The notes beneath the pieces are model-generated. The model was not told the DNA's origin and did no database searches. It was given only the letters and a program-made list of their open reading frames with translations. This document shows, piece by piece, positions 19,221 through 31,032 of a stretch of 64,000 nt of DNA (positions are counted from its first letter, which is position 1; each line of letters opens with the position of its first letter). Origin of the DNA: Citrobacter sp. JGM124 (GTDB taxonomy: Bacteria; Pseudomonadota; Gammaproteobacteria; Enterobacterales; Enterobacteriaceae); the NCBI RefSeq assembly GCF_018257795.1, contig NZ_JAERJD010000008.1, positions 1 to 64,000 on the forward strand, read 5' to 3'. The position numbers and the translations under genes are program-made.

Positions 19221-19700
19221 GTGCGCTGGATCCCATTTGTTGCTTTTTTTCTCTATGTTTATATTGAGATCTCGTTGTTTATCCAGGTTGCACATGTGCT
19301 GGGTGTGTTTTTCACTTTGATACTTGTGATACTCACTTCAGTGCTTGGTATTTCGTTGGTGAAAAACCAGGGCCTGAAAAACTTCATGCTGATGCAGCAA
19401 AAAATGGCTGCAGGGGAAAGTCCGGCGAAAGAGATGGTGAAGAGTGTCTCACTCATTATTGCTGGCATCTTGTTAATCCTGCCAGGATTCTTTACGGACT
19501 TTCTTGGGCTGCTGCTTTTACTGCCGCCAGTACAAAAACATTTAACGCTCAAGTTGATGCCCCATCTGCGTTTTTCCAGTATGCCTGGGGGGGGCTTTAG
19601 TGCGGGTAATACCTACCAGGGCAATACTTTTGACGGTGAATATCAGCGTAAAGATGAGGCGCCTGAACGTCTTGAAGACAAGGACCGCCATGATCGCTAA
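19221..19700 (+). CDS. fxsA: FxsA inner-membrane protein
   Basis: A 159-residue membrane protein whose family was named for suppression of F-plasmid exclusion of phage T7. It has an N-terminal hydrophobic pair of helices (IPFVAFFLYVYIEISLF and a following stretch) and a second pair around IIAGILLILPGFFTDFLGLL. It ends in a soluble tail with FDGEYQRKDE as in E. coli. The start codon is GTG, with AGGAG seven bases upstream. It lies upstream of groES as in many enterobacteria. Confidence 0.93.
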   Translation: MRWIPFVAFFLYVYIEISLFIQVAHVLGVFFTLILVILTSVLGISLVKNQGLKNFMLMQQKMAAGESPAKEMVKSVSLIIAGILLILPGFFTDFLGLLLLLPPVQKHLTLKLMPHLRFSSMPGGGFSAGNTYQGNTFDGEYQRKDEAPERLEDKDRHDR

Positions 19701-19725
19701 ATTTTATCATTTTTTTTTCCGATCC

Positions 19726-19756
19726 CCCTTGAAGGGGGAATGAGTAACCCCCATTA
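19726..19756 (+). promoter_or_regulatory. Sigma-32 heat-shock promoter of groESL
   Basis: CCCTTGAA at 19726-19733 and CCCCATTA at 19749-19756 are separated by 15 bases. This matches the RpoH consensus (CTTGAA, 13-17 bases, CCCCATnT). It lies about 80 bp upstream of groES, as in E. coli. Confidence 0.88.
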
Positions 19757-19799
19757 ATTTGGTCAACAGCCGAAACCCTGTTGGGGCGGCGTTACCTAA

Positions 19800-20126
<327 letters not shown>

Positions 20127-20166
20127 TACCTGCGTACTAACACCTGAACGAATTTGAGGAATATAA

Positions 20167-21816
<1,650 letters not shown>

Positions 21817-21846
21817 TTTGCTGTCACACCCTGTGAAATAAAAAAG

Positions 21847-21876
21847 CCCTCAGTCAGAAATGTCTGAGGGTTTTTT
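21847..21876 (+). terminator. Terminator of groESL
   Basis: CCCTCAG and CTGAGGG flank a 10-base loop, followed by six T and preceded by an A run. It lies 30 bp after the groEL stop. Confidence 0.88.
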
Positions 21877-21947
21877 CTTTTATGCTGACTCTGGTATAAG
21901 ATTTCAACGGGCGATGAAAGCCCAATACAATAATGATGGGGAACAAG

Positions 21948-22304
21948 ATGCGCATAAAACTTGCAACAGGTGTGGTTGGAGTCGTTTTACTGCTGGCTGG
22001 TTGTAGCAGCACGAGCAATGATCTTACCGCGGGCGGCCAAAATGTTCGCTTTGTAGAGGATAAACCTGGCAGTGAATGTCGTCTGCTTGGGACGGCAACA
22101 GGTGAACAAAGCAACTGGTTATCCGGGCAGAATGGCGACGAAGGTGGCTCAATGCGCGGTGCAGCTAATGCACTGCGTAATAATGCCGCTGCGATGGGGG
22201 GCAACGTATTGTATGGCGTAAGCAGCCCAAGCCAAACATTACTGTCCAGTTTTGTCCCAACTGACAGTAAAATGATCGGGCAGGTATACCACTGCCCGAA
22301 TTGA
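21948..22304 (+). CDS. yjeI: YjeI-type lipoprotein (DUF4156)
   Basis: A 118-residue predicted lipoprotein. With the ATG at 21948 it begins MRIKL and has a lipobox LLAG-Cys19. An ATG five codons upstream is possible, but GGGGAAC sits correctly only for the chosen start. The body (CRLLGTATGEQSNWLSG, GGSMRGAANALRNNAAAMGG, SSFVPTDSKMIGQVY) matches E. coli YjeI, which also follows groEL. Function unknown; it is probably anchored in the outer membrane. Confidence 0.9.
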   Translation: MRIKLATGVVGVVLLLAGCSSTSNDLTAGGQNVRFVEDKPGSECRLLGTATGEQSNWLSGQNGDEGGSMRGAANALRNNAAAMGGNVLYGVSSPSQTLLSSFVPTDSKMIGQVYHCPN

Positions 22305-22368
22305 TCAGTCAGTACGTTGACCGCTTACCCACTGCAGACGAATGACTGAGTGGGGTAAGCGGTAATAT

Positions 22369-23403
22369 TTAATTTATTTGTCGGCTCAGACGTAAATCCA
22401 GTATCGTTTTACTGGGCTCGCCACCAATTTCGCGGGTCAGTTTGGGTACCATATAGCCCGAAACAAGGGTTAGCAGTTCACGCATAATAACCCTGGCCTC
22501 TTCGTCCCCCACCATAAAATGTGCAGCGCCTTGTACCTTATCGAGTACATGCAAGTAGTAAGGTAGTACCCCTGCATCAAACAGACCACGACTCAAATCA
22601 GCCAGAGTATGGGCGCTGTCATTGACCCCCCGCAGTAACACACTCTGATTCAATAATGTGACGCCAGCCTGGCGTAGTTTTGTCATGGCGACACAAAAGT
22701 CATGGCTTATTTCTTGGGCATGGTTGATATGATTGACTAGCAGAACTTGCAATCTTGACTCGGCCAGCCTCGCAACTAACGCCTCGGTGATGCGGGCAGG
22801 AATGACTATAGGTAATCGGCTATGAATACGCAGTCGTTTGATATGCGGGATAGATTCCAGCTGGCTTATCAGCCAGTCCAGCTCATGGTCTTTGGCCATC
22901 AGTGGGTCGCCGCCAGAAAAGATAATTTCATCCAGCTCGGGATGTTCGCTAATATGGGCAATAGCAGCCTGCCAATTGCGTTTATTTCCCTGATTATCAG
23001 CATAGGGGAAGTGGCGACGGAAGCAGTACCGGCAGTTAACCGCACACCCGCCTTTTACCAGAAGCAGGGCTCGATTACGGTATTTATGTAGTAGCCCCGG
23101 AACCACACTGTGCTGCTCTTCCAGAGGGTCAGTACTGTATCCGGGGGCAATGATAAATTCTTGCGTTGAGGTTAATACCTGACGCAATAATGGATCATCT
23201 GGATCCCCTTTTTTCATTAGTGCGACAAAAGCACGGGGAACACGTAGTGCGAAAAGTCGCCGTGCTTCTGCTCCCTGGAGCAGATTTGATTGGTCTGCCA
23301 GATCTAAAATCTGAAGTAGTTCATTCGGATCGGTTATAACATCGGCAAGTTGCGTTAACCAATCTTCTCTGTCAGGGGTATTTAGGGTTACAATGTGTGC
23401 CAT
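22369..23403 (-). CDS. epmB: EF-P (R)-beta-lysine synthase, lysine 2,3-aminomutase EpmB
   Basis: A 344-residue radical-SAM/PLP enzyme that converts L-alpha-lysine to (R)-beta-lysine for EF-P modification. The iron-sulfur motif [13 protein letters not shown] gives Cys120, Cys124 and Cys127. IIFSGGDPL is the GGxP-type SAM-binding motif. It is divergent from efp across about 40 bp, an arrangement conserved with E. coli, and the partner epmA lies 6.6 kb away in this window. Confidence 0.96.
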   Translation of the reverse strand: MAHIVTLNTPDREDWLTQLADVITDPNELLQILDLADQSNLLQGAEARRLFALRVPRAFVALMKKGDPDDPLLRQVLTSTQEFIIAPGYSTDPLEEQHSVVPGLLHKYRNRALLLVKGGCAVNCRYCFRRHFPYADNQGNKRNWQAAIAHISEHPELDEIIFSGGDPLMAKDHELDWLISQLESIPHIKRLRIHSRLPIVIPARITEALVARLAESRLQVLLVNHINHAQEISHDFCVAMTKLRQAGVTLLNQSVLLRGVNDSAHTLADLSRGLFDAGVLPYYLHVLDKVQGAAHFMVGDEEARVIMRELLTLVSGYMVPKLTREIGGEPSKTILDLRLSRQIN

Positions 23404-23443
23404 TTTTTGGCTAATCTACCAGTTAATTAATTCAGAGGGCCTT

Positions 23444-24010
23444 ATGGCAACTTATTCTAGCAACGATTTCCGCGCCGGTCTTAAAATCATGATGGACGGT
23501 GAACCCTATGCCGTTGAAGCCAGCGAATTCGTAAAACCTGGCAAAGGGCAGGCTTTTGCTCGCGTTAAACTGCGTCGCCTGTTGACCGGAACCCGTGTTG
23601 AGAAAACCTTTAAGTCGACTGACTCCGCAGAAGGTGCGGACGTTATCGATATGAACCTGACTTACCTGTATAACGATGGTGAGTTCTGGCACTTTATGAA
23701 CAATGAAACTTTCGAGCAGTTGGCTGCCGATGCTAAAGCTGTCGGTGAAAATGCCAAGTGGCTGCTGGACCAGGCTGAATGTATCGTGACCCTGTGGAAT
23801 GGTCAGCCTATCTCTGTTACCCCACCAAACTTTGTTGAGCTGGAAATCACTGATACTGATCCAGGCCTGAAAGGTGATACAGCGGGTACAGGTGGTAAGC
23901 CGGCAACCTTAAGCACCGGTGCTGTTGTTAAGGTTCCGTTGTTTGTACAGATCGGCGAAGTGATCAAAGTAGACACCCGTTCAGGTGAATACGTTTCTCG
24001 CGTGAAGTAA
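23444..24010 (+). CDS. efp: Translation elongation factor P
   Basis: A 188-residue EF-P that relieves ribosome stalling at polyproline stretches. The modification loop [10 protein letters not shown] carries Lys34, the residue beta-lysylated by EpmA. An ATG at 23393 in the same frame would overlap epmB and add 17 residues foreign to the family. The start at 23444, after AGAGGGCCTT, gives the conserved N-terminus and exact family length. Three-domain KOW/OB architecture. Confidence 0.98.
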   Translation: MATYSSNDFRAGLKIMMDGEPYAVEASEFVKPGKGQAFARVKLRRLLTGTRVEKTFKSTDSAEGADVIDMNLTYLYNDGEFWHFMNNETFEQLAADAKAVGENAKWLLDQAECIVTLWNGQPISVTPPNFVELEITDTDPGLKGDTAGTGGKPATLSTGAVVKVPLFVQIGEVIKVDTRSGEYVSRVK

Positions 24011-24080
24011 TTCAGGCTGGTCGGGGGTGGGGTGCTTTTGCATCGCATTCCCGATGTACTGACAGTGACCTGACCATAAT

Positions 24081-24674
24081 TTATGATATGTTCATAAAAA
24101 GTGATAAACGATTTTCCGCGCCTAATTTCATCCGGATATTTCGTTTGTAAGTGTAGACTGTTTTAATACTGATACCCATTAGCTTCGCAATATAAGTATT
24201 ATGCACTTCTTCTTTCCAAAGTTTTAATATTCGTTCCTCCCGTAGTGTCAGCAATGGCATAGCTGAACGCTTTTGATTTTTTTCTTCGGGTGATGCACAA
24301 ACATTTCTTAAAATGGTATCTTCCAGTTCACTGAGCGATACAGATTTATCCAGGGAATTTATATTGTCGCGTATTTTTTTTACCTCACTAATAGAAGAGT
24401 GATGGTTTCTTTGCAATAAAATAAAACGCGTATTTTTATCACGAACCTCATGAATAATTGATAGTTGACGTATATTATTTAATGTTGTCAGGAAACTATT
24501 AAAGTCAGCGATAATTAAATGTGGTTGCCATGTCAGCATCATTTCACGGGTGAGTTGTAAATTATCAGCTTCAGCCAGAATAAAATTCTGTTCCTGGAAC
24601 TTTGCCTGACTAAGCCAGGTTTTTAAACCGAGGCGACTGAAACAACATCTATCCACTACCAGTATTTTATACAT
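24081..24674 (-). CDS. Orphan LuxR-family transcriptional regulator
   Basis: A 197-residue protein. An N-terminal receiver-like domain (ILVVDRCCFSRLGLKTWL, LIIADF) has only partial acidic-pocket conservation. A C-terminal LuxR helix-turn-helix spans about residues 140-195 (LTLREERILKLW, YIAKLMGISIKTVYTYKRNI). Size and layout resemble RcsA/BglJ-type orphan regulators, which act without a cognate kinase and often pair with RcsB. It does not match either closely enough to name. It is AT-richer than efp, and sits where E. coli has ecnA/ecnB, sugE and blc. Confidence 0.82.
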   Translation of the reverse strand: MYKILVVDRCCFSRLGLKTWLSQAKFQEQNFILAEADNLQLTREMMLTWQPHLIIADFNSFLTTLNNIRQLSIIHEVRDKNTRFILLQRNHHSSISEVKKIRDNINSLDKSVSLSELEDTILRNVCASPEEKNQKRSAMPLLTLREERILKLWKEEVHNTYIAKLMGISIKTVYTYKRNIRMKLGAENRLSLFMNIS

Positions 24675-25036
24675 GTTTAGGCGTCGAGTGAGTGGTGATA
24701 ACCGTCTTTAAAGGGCGGTAAAAAACAGGTTCTATGATATGAATAAAAAAAATAAATAAAGCGATAAACTGCGTTCTAATTCACTATCAATTCCAGGCTT
24801 AAGCAGGGTCTGTGGGACTATTTTGCGACGAAAACACGCATAACCTTCACATTCGTAATGATAAATCGCGTTATATTGCCAGCATGTTATCGGGAATACT
24901 GAATGGTATGTTACGGTTCAAGTCTGCTGATGCCCGTGTTTGGCCAGCCGTTATCAGGGAGGAAGGGCGTAGCCTCAACGAACATGAGGCTAAGTGAGCC
25001 AGTGTGATATATGAGCTATCATCGTTGCAGGCATGA
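24675..25036. other. Gene-free AT-rich stretch
   Basis: These 362 bases lie upstream of the LuxR-type gene and downstream of ampC. The only open frame of note (24812-24997, 61 codons) has no recognisable domain and no good ribosome site. I found no entericidin gene, tRNA or clear terminator here. Confidence 0.4.
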
Positions 25037-26188
25037 CTAATGTAAGGCATTTAAAATAGTATAGGCAGCTTTGATCCGATCATCATTGGGGTAGTTTTTA
25101 TTTGCCAATAGCACAACACCAATTTGCTTTTCTGGCATAAACGCGACATAGGCACCAAAGCCCGGTGTTGAGCCTGTTTTATGAACCCATGATGCTTTTA
25201 CTGGTGGTACGGGAGGCATGATAGGAATCGATATTTGTGGCTGGTGCGTTACATGGCGATTACTGCAATAAATGACCATGACCGACTCAGCGGGCCAGTT
25301 AAAAATATCCCATCCCAACCCTTGATACATACTGCCAATCCGCCAATAGCGTGATTGAGCATGTTTTATCCCTTGGCGAAGGGTTTTTGTTTTTACCTCT
25401 TCGGGTGCCATATTGGCTTGTACCCAGCGAGCCATATCGATAATTGTTGATACCAATCCATGCGTTTTCGCCGCCATGATGTCAGGCAGTAGCCGTACAG
25501 GCTCTTTATTATTGTAGCCCCAGGAGTAATGATGCTGCTGTTCCTCTGGCACATTGATCCACGTGTTATCCATCTTCAGATTCTGCAGTACACGGGTTTT
25601 TAACGCTTCTTCAAAATTCATACCGGATCGCTTCACTGCAAGGGTACCAAAAAGACCGATACTGGAGTTGCCGTACAGGCGTTTGGTTCCTGGCTGCCAG
25701 TTGGGTTGCCAGCTGTTGTAGAAATCGAGCAGGGTCGACTCATTTGTAACATGGTCGGGAATGTGTGACGGCAGGCCGCCCGCAGTATAGGTGGCTAGTT
25801 GTAACAGACTGATATTATGCCATTTACTGGCAGTTAACCCGGGCCAGTAGGATATCGCCGGGTCGTGAAGATTGATCTCTCCCCGGGCGACAGTGTCTCC
25901 GCCCAATACCCCCGTGAATGTTTTACTGACAGAGCCTATCTCAAATAAACTTTGCTGTGTGACAGGCAGTTGATGCTGGGTATTAATGACACCGTAGGTA
26001 AAATACCAGGGGCGGCCCTGGTAAATAACAGCAACAGCAATTCCCGGAATATCATGTTTGTGCATCAATTCCTGAACTGTTTTATGAACAACTCTATTAA
26101 TTTTCCTGGTGGTTTTTTTTCCGCAGTGTGCGGGTACAGGTTGAGAAATAGCAAAAATTATCAGATAGCAGAAATATTTTATTATCAT
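25037..26188 (-). CDS. ampC: Class C beta-lactamase (AmpC)
   Basis: A 383-residue serine beta-lactamase with an N-terminal signal peptide (cleavage near PVPA, residue 20). The active-site motifs are in order and spaced as in class C enzymes: S86-V-S-K89, Y172-G-N174 and K337-T-G339. It lies directly downstream of frdABCD on the same strand, exactly as in E. coli, with no ampR beside it. Expression would therefore be set by its own promoter and attenuation rather than AmpR induction. The start gives MIIKYFCYLIIF, preceded by GGATGAC. A penicillin-binding esterase is an alternative, but gene position and motifs favour AmpC. Confidence 0.92.
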   Translation of the reverse strand: MIIKYFCYLIIFAISQPVPAHCGKKTTRKINRVVHKTVQELMHKHDIPGIAVAVIYQGRPWYFTYGVINTQHQLPVTQQSLFEIGSVSKTFTGVLGGDTVARGEINLHDPAISYWPGLTASKWHNISLLQLATYTAGGLPSHIPDHVTNESTLLDFYNSWQPNWQPGTKRLYGNSSIGLFGTLAVKRSGMNFEEALKTRVLQNLKMDNTWINVPEEQQHHYSWGYNNKEPVRLLPDIMAAKTHGLVSTIIDMARWVQANMAPEEVKTKTLRQGIKHAQSRYWRIGSMYQGLGWDIFNWPAESVMVIYCSNRHVTHQPQISIPIMPPVPPVKASWVHKTGSTPGFGAYVAFMPEKQIGVVLLANKNYPNDDRIKAAYTILNALH

Positions 26189-26217
26189 TGATTGTCATCC
26201 ATGAAAATGAACAGGCT

Positions 26218-26249
26218 CCCCAGCCAGGACAGATATTTCCAGCCTGGGG
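26218..26249 (-). repeat. Imperfect hairpin in the ampC leader
   Basis: On the minus strand CCCCAGGCTGGA pairs with TCCTGGCTGGGG, giving a 12-bp stem with two mismatches, about 30 bases upstream of the ampC start codon. It has no T run. It may act in the mRNA leader as a stabilising or translation-modulating stem. Confidence 0.45.
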
Positions 26250-26363
26250 TATTTATGTCTGAATGGTCAATAATTATATTTTATCTTGCTGTTTTTAATT
26301 TCAAGAAATAATCATCAGCATCATTTTATTTCGATTAGCGTTACTTGAAAGATGCGAGTGAAA

Positions 26364-26392
26364 ATAAAAAGCCTGCAAATATCAGCAGGCTT
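26364..26392 (-). terminator. frd operon terminator, candidate ampC attenuator
   Basis: On the minus strand AAGCCTGC and GCAGGCTT flank an 8-base loop, followed by a T-rich tract. It lies 17 bp after the frdD stop and 176 bp before ampC. In E. coli the equivalent hairpin both ends frd and attenuates ampC. Confidence 0.82.
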
Positions 26393-26408
26393 CTGACGTG
26401 AGAGGTAA

Positions 26409-26768
26409 TTAAAAGGTCAGGATACCCACCAGGGTAATGACACTGAGGATCGCTGCGAGTCCATAAAAGACCCATTTCCCGGAAGGTACATGAACTTTTA
26501 TATCATGCATACCGTGATGAATACGGTGTAATGCACACCATAGCGGTAAGACAATCATCAGGAATACAAACAGACGGCCAATCCAGCTATTGACGAAGGC
26601 ATGAACCCGGGCATAGTCCAGGGCCTCTGAAGGAAACAGCCCTAATGGCAATAAAATGCCAATCAGTAGTACGATAACCGGGGCAAATATAGCCCCCCAC
26701 ATACCACCGGCACCAAACAGTCCCCAAAATAAAGGTTCATCTGAGCGTTTAGGTTTTTGAGTTATCAT
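26409..26768 (-). CDS. frdD: Fumarate reductase membrane anchor subunit D
   Basis: A 119-residue membrane anchor with three hydrophobic segments, including [20 protein letters not shown] and [23 protein letters not shown]. The start [16 protein letters not shown] was chosen over an ATG 14 codons upstream because it gives the family length and N-terminus, with GGGAGAAG upstream. With FrdC it binds menaquinol and holds FrdAB at the membrane. Confidence 0.96.
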   Translation of the reverse strand: MITQKPKRSDEPLFWGLFGAGGMWGAIFAPVIVLLIGILLPLGLFPSEALDYARVHAFVNSWIGRLFVFLMIVLPLWCALHRIHHGMHDIKVHVPSGKWVFYGLAAILSVITLVGILTF

Positions 26769-26778
26769 GGTCTTCTCC

Positions 26779-27174
26779 CTACCAGAAAAATGCAACGAAT
26801 AGCACCACACAGGTTACCAATAGGGTAACCACCCAGAGTCCTTTGATAACTGGCTCAGGCCCCATCTTGACGCCTTTAATAATGATATTGGCGGCTTTTG
26901 GCGCGAGTTCAAACCAGGTTTTAGTATGCAATAATGCCGCAGCCAGCGTGATGATATTGAGGATTAAGACGACGGGGTTTTGCAAAAAACTCACGAATCC
27001 TGCCCATTCTTCAGCCCCATGTTTAAGGGAAAATAACCCGTAGATCAGTAACAGACTAAACCAAAGGGTAGGGATTGAGGTGCCTTCACGCAGCATGTAA
27101 AAACGGTAAAAACCGAGTTTTTTCCACCATGTTGCGGGCATGGGTGGAACATAGGGTTTGCGTTTTGTGGTCAT
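26779..27174 (-). CDS. frdC: Fumarate reductase membrane anchor subunit C
   Basis: A 131-residue anchor beginning [17 protein letters not shown], with three membrane spans. The conserved [16 protein letters not shown] includes the Glu that takes part in quinol proton transfer in E. coli FrdC. It is separated from frdB and frdD by about 10 bp on each side, so it is translated as part of the frdABCD operon. Confidence 0.97.
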   Translation of the reverse strand: MTTKRKPYVPPMPATWWKKLGFYRFYMLREGTSIPTLWFSLLLIYGLFSLKHGAEEWAGFVSFLQNPVVLILNIITLAAALLHTKTWFELAPKAANIIIKGVKMGPEPVIKGLWVVTLLVTCVVLFVAFFW

Positions 27175-27184
27175 GGTGCGCTCC

Positions 27185-27919
27185 TTAGCGTGGTTTCAGG
27201 GTGGCAATCAAAAAGTCTTTAGAACTTTCGACTTTGCCCTGCTGGATAGCGGCCGCGGGATCAACATGTTTGGGGCAAACAACGGAGCAGTAACCGACGA
27301 AAGTACAACTCCAGACCCCGTTCTGGCCGTTTAACTGTGGCATCCTTTCCTTTTTCCCATGATCGCGATTATCTAAATTATAACGATGGGCAAGGGTAAT
27401 GGCTGCCGGGCCGATAAACTCTGGATTTAACCCAAACTGGGGGCAGGCCGCGTAGCACAAACCACAGTTAATACAGCCTGAAAACTGATGATATTTCGCC
27501 ATCTGTGCCGGCGTCTGTGAGTTAGGCCCTTCTTTTAAAGGCCGGGTATTACCAATGATATAAGGCTTAATCGCTTCGAGGCTTTCAATAAAGTGTGTCA
27601 TATCGACCACTAAGTCTCGTTCTATGGGGAAGTTGGCTAAAGGCGCGACTTCGACCCCTTCTGGGTATTCACGCAGAAAGGTTTTACACGCTAATTTAGG
27701 AACCTTATTCACCATCATGCCGCAGGAGCCGCAAATAGCCATGCGGCAAGACCAGCGATAGCTGAGGTCCGGGGCAAGATTATCTTTGATGTAACCTAAT
27801 GCATCCAGCAGTGAGGTTTGTTCATCATAGGGAACGTCATAAGTGACATTATGGGGCTCGCTATCCGTTTCCGGGTTATAACGCATAATGGAAACTTTAT
27901 GGGTTTGCATCTCAGCCAT
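27185..27919 (-). CDS. frdB: Fumarate reductase iron-sulfur subunit B
   Basis: A 244-residue electron-transfer subunit. The 2Fe-2S ligands lie in [13 protein letters not shown]; the 4Fe-4S and 3Fe-4S ligands are in [12 protein letters not shown] and [17 protein letters not shown]. The ATG at 27919 lies inside the last codons of frdA with an 8-base overlap (ATGGCTGA), suggesting translational coupling. An in-frame codon 14 positions upstream would add an Arg-rich tail not found in the family. Confidence 0.97.
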   Translation of the reverse strand: MAEMQTHKVSIMRYNPETDSEPHNVTYDVPYDEQTSLLDALGYIKDNLAPDLSYRWSCRMAICGSCGMMVNKVPKLACKTFLREYPEGVEVAPLANFPIERDLVVDMTHFIESLEAIKPYIIGNTRPLKEGPNSQTPAQMAKYHQFSGCINCGLCYAACPQFGLNPEFIGPAAITLAHRYNLDNRDHGKKERMPQLNGQNGVWSCTFVGYCSVVCPKHVDPAAAIQQGKVESSKDFLIATLKPR

Positions 27920-29702
27920 TAGCCTTCTCCTTCTTCTCTGCCGCGTCAGCTTCTGCACCATAAACCCGTTTTGCTGGTGGCAGCGTTGTGATTTTTACAC
28001 TGCCATAATCAAGATGGGTCGTGCCATCGGGCAGGCGGAAGGCAAGCGTATGTTTTAAAAAGTTTACATCATCACGTTCGGTGCAACCCTCATCCAGGCG
28101 CTGGTGGGCACCCCGTGATTCTCTACGAGCCATCGCGGAATGAGCCATACATTCAGCAACGTTCAGCCCGTGGCCCAGTTCGATGGTGTACAGCAAGTCG
28201 GTATTAAAAACACTGGAGTTATCGGTAATACGTACCTGTTTGAAACGTTCCTGAAGCTCTGCCAGTTTGTCGATAGTCTTTTGCATCAACTCTGGTGTGC
28301 GATAAATGCCACAACCTTCTTCCATCGACATGCCCATTTCGTCACGAATGGTTGCCCAATTCTCGTTCCCCTCTTGGTTCACCAATTGCTTTAGCTTGTT
28401 TTCTACGTCTGAAGCCTGAGCATTGAGGATGGAATCATTAACGTGGTGTGCCTGACTGGCATGTTCAGCAGCCCGTTCACCAGCCAGCTTGCCAAAGACC
28501 ACCAGCTCTGCCAGTGAGTTAGACCCAAGACGATTGGCTCCGTGCAAGCCAACAGAAGAACATTCGCCCACGGCAAAGAGTCCTTTAATACGGGTTTCGC
28601 ACTGGCTGTCTGTTTCAATCCCCCCCATGGTGTAGTGGGCGGTTGGACGTACAGGAATCGGCTCTTTTACTGGGTCGACACCCACATAGGCTTTGGCCAG
28701 TTCACAAATAAAGGGCAGTCGTTCCAGCAATTTTTTTTCGCCCAAGTGGCGTAAATCGAGGTAGACCACATCACCACGGGGGGTGGAAATGGTGTTGCCT
28801 TTACGCCATTCATGCCAGAAAGCCTGTGATACCCGGTCACGTGGACCCAGCTCCATATATTTGTTTTTGGGTTCACCTAATGGTGTCTCTGGCCCCATAC
28901 CGTAATCCTGCAGATAACGGTAACCGTTTTTATTCACCAAAATTCCGCCTTCACCTCGGCAGCCCTCAGTCATGAGGATCCCGGAACCAGGCAGGCCAGT
29001 AGGGTGATACTGGACAAATTCCATATCCCGCAGTGGGATGCCATGGTTAAGAGCCATTCCCATTCCGTCGCCTGTGACAATACCGCCATTGGTGTTATAG
29101 CGATAAACCCGGCCAGCTCCCCCTGTCGCCATAACGACGGAATTCGCCCGAATTTGGGTCAGCTCACCTTCCATCATATTCATGGCGACCAGACCACGGA
29201 CCTGACCGTCATCAACCAGAAGGTCAAGGACAAAATATTCATCAAAACGCTGGATTTGTGGAAACTGTAAGGATGTCTGGAAAAGTGTGTGGAGCATATG
29301 GAACCCGGTTTTATCTGCAGCAAACCAGGTTCTTTCTATTTTCATTCCGCCAAAACGCCGCACATTGACACTGCCGTCCGGACGACGGCTCCAGGGGCAT
29401 CCCCAATGTTCCAGCTGTGTCATTTCGGTAGGACAGTGATGAACGAAGTAGTCTACTACGTCTTGCTCACACAACCAGTCCCCGCCAGCAACGGTATCGT
29501 GGAAGTGATAGTCAAAACTGTCGTTATCTTGAGTAACTGCCGCAGAGCCGCCCTCCGCCGCTACCGTATGGCTACGCATAGGGTAAACTTTTGAGATAAG
29601 GGCAATTTTTGCTTGCGGGTTCGCTTGTGCTGCAGCGATGGCCGTCCGTAGTCCTGCACCACCGGCGCCTATAATGGCGATATCGGCTTGAAAGGTTTTC
29701 AC
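27912..29702 (-). CDS. frdA: Fumarate reductase flavoprotein subunit A
   Basis: A 596-residue catalytic subunit that reduces fumarate to succinate in anaerobic respiration. The FAD-binding [10 protein letters not shown] lies at residues 12-21. The covalent FAD attachment site [10 protein letters not shown] includes His45 (counting Met). Substrate-site motifs [21 protein letters not shown] and [15 protein letters not shown] are present. It is the first gene of frdABCD and is divergent from epmA. Confidence 0.98.
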   Translation of the reverse strand: MKTFQADIAIIGAGGAGLRTAIAAAQANPQAKIALISKVYPMRSHTVAAEGGSAAVTQDNDSFDYHFHDTVAGGDWLCEQDVVDYFVHHCPTEMTQLEHWGCPWSRRPDGSVNVRRFGGMKIERTWFAADKTGFHMLHTLFQTSLQFPQIQRFDEYFVLDLLVDDGQVRGLVAMNMMEGELTQIRANSVVMATGGAGRVYRYNTNGGIVTGDGMGMALNHGIPLRDMEFVQYHPTGLPGSGILMTEGCRGEGGILVNKNGYRYLQDYGMGPETPLGEPKNKYMELGPRDRVSQAFWHEWRKGNTISTPRGDVVYLDLRHLGEKKLLERLPFICELAKAYVGVDPVKEPIPVRPTAHYTMGGIETDSQCETRIKGLFAVGECSSVGLHGANRLGSNSLAELVVFGKLAGERAAEHASQAHHVNDSILNAQASDVENKLKQLVNQEGNENWATIRDEMGMSMEEGCGIYRTPELMQKTIDKLAELQERFKQVRITDNSSVFNTDLLYTIELGHGLNVAECMAHSAMARRESRGAHQRLDEGCTERDDVNFLKHTLAFRLPDGTTHLDYGSVKITTLPPAKRVYGAEADAAEKKEKANG

Positions 29703-30018
29703 GACATTCCTCCAGATTATTGTTATTTCGCAACGCGATATTGACTAAAGATAGTTCAACGCCGATACCGCTGCTGTGGCGAAAATTATTCTGACCTTAC
29801 TGGGATGCAGTATAGACGTGTAAACAGTATGGAATTTTGATGTATTCGATTTTTTCATCGTTCTGTAGAGCAATGCCTGCTTACTCATCCCAATAAATGA
29901 AAAAAGAAGGGTTTTTTATTACAAACGAAGCAGTCCGATAAAAATAATGCACAGAATTTGTCTCTGTTCTGCGATACGGGTAGACTTTTCGACTTTGTTT
30001 AATGACGGAGATTTATTC
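29703..30018. other. Divergent promoter region frdA/epmA
   Basis: No gene is visible in these 316 bases. TTGAT-GTAT-TCGAT at 29837-29850 has one perfect FNR half-site and one poor one. FNR activation of frd is known in E. coli, but this site is only a candidate. epmA translation begins at the right-hand edge. Confidence 0.35.
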
Positions 30019-30996
30019 ATGAGCGAAACGGCATCCTGGCAGCCGAGCGCGTCCATCCCTAACTTATTAAAACGCGCGGCAATTCTGGCAGAAATTCGAC
30101 GTTTTTTTGCCGATCGCTGTGTGTTTGAAGTAGAGACACCTTGCATGAGTCAGGCAACGGTAACAGATATTCATATGGTGCCGTTTGAAACACGTTTCGT
30201 TGGGCCTGGCCATTCAGATGGGCTCAATCTCTATCTTATGACCAGCCCTGAATATCACATGAAGCGTCTGCTGGCTGCTGGTTGTGGTCCCGTTTTCCAG
30301 CTATGTCGCAGTTTTCGCAATGAAGAGATGGGGCGTCATCATAACCCTGAATTTACTATGCTGGAGTGGTACCGCCCCCGCTACGATATGTATCGCTTAA
30401 TCAACGAGGTGGATGACCTGCTGCAGCAAGTTCTCGACTGCGAAGCGGCTGAAAGCCTTTCCTATCAGCAAGCTTTTCAGCGTCATCTTGATATCGACCC
30501 ATTATCGGCAGACAAATCCCAGTTGCGTGAAGTGGCCGCAAAGCTTGACTTGAGTAATGTGGCTGATGATGAAGAGGACCGTGATACGCTACTGCAGATG
30601 CTATTTACTTTTGGTGTTGAACCGCAGATAGGCAAAGAAAAACCGACGGTGATTTATCATTTCCCGGCCACTCAGGCATCACTGGCACAAATCAGTAGTG
30701 AAGATCATCGTGTTGCTGAACGCTTTGAGGTGTACTTCAAAGGCATTGAACTGGCAAACGGTTTCCATGAGCTAACTGATGCCGGGGAGCAACGTCAACG
30801 TTTTGAGCAAGATAACCGTAAGCGTGTGGCCCGTGACCTGCCCCAACAACCGATTGATACCTATCTGCTCGAGGCTCTGGAAGCAGGCTTACCTGATTGT
30901 TCAGGTGTGGCATTAGGTGTCGACAGACTGGTGATGCTGGCACTGGGGGTTGAGAGTCTGGCTGAGGTCATTGCTTTCCCCGTAGACCGCGCTTAA
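30019..30996 (+). CDS. epmA: EF-P--(R)-beta-lysine ligase EpmA
   Basis: A 325-residue paralogue of the class II lysyl-tRNA synthetase core without the anticodon-binding domain. It activates beta-lysine and transfers it to EF-P Lys34. Motif 2 ([20 protein letters not shown]) and motif 3 ([15 protein letters not shown]) are intact. The start at 30019 gives [13 protein letters not shown]; an in-frame ATG at 29947 adds 24 residues absent from the family. It is divergent from frdA, as in E. coli. Confidence 0.97.
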   Translation: MSETASWQPSASIPNLLKRAAILAEIRRFFADRCVFEVETPCMSQATVTDIHMVPFETRFVGPGHSDGLNLYLMTSPEYHMKRLLAAGCGPVFQLCRSFRNEEMGRHHNPEFTMLEWYRPRYDMYRLINEVDDLLQQVLDCEAAESLSYQQAFQRHLDIDPLSADKSQLREVAAKLDLSNVADDEEDRDTLLQMLFTFGVEPQIGKEKPTVIYHFPATQASLAQISSEDHRVAERFEVYFKGIELANGFHELTDAGEQRQRFEQDNRKRVARDLPQQPIDTYLLEALEAGLPDCSGVALGVDRLVMLALGVESLAEVIAFPVDRA

Positions 30997-31032
30997 TTAC
31001 ATGGTAGCAAGGCAGTAAGAGATCGGACATTC

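Noticed and set aside
24812-24997. A 61-codon plus-strand open frame between the LuxR-type gene and ampC
   Set aside because: No recognisable domain, no convincing ribosome site, and composition like the surrounding non-coding DNA.
29837-29850. FNR-like site upstream of frdA
   Set aside because: Only one half-site matches; kept as a remark on the gap rather than called as a regulatory site.
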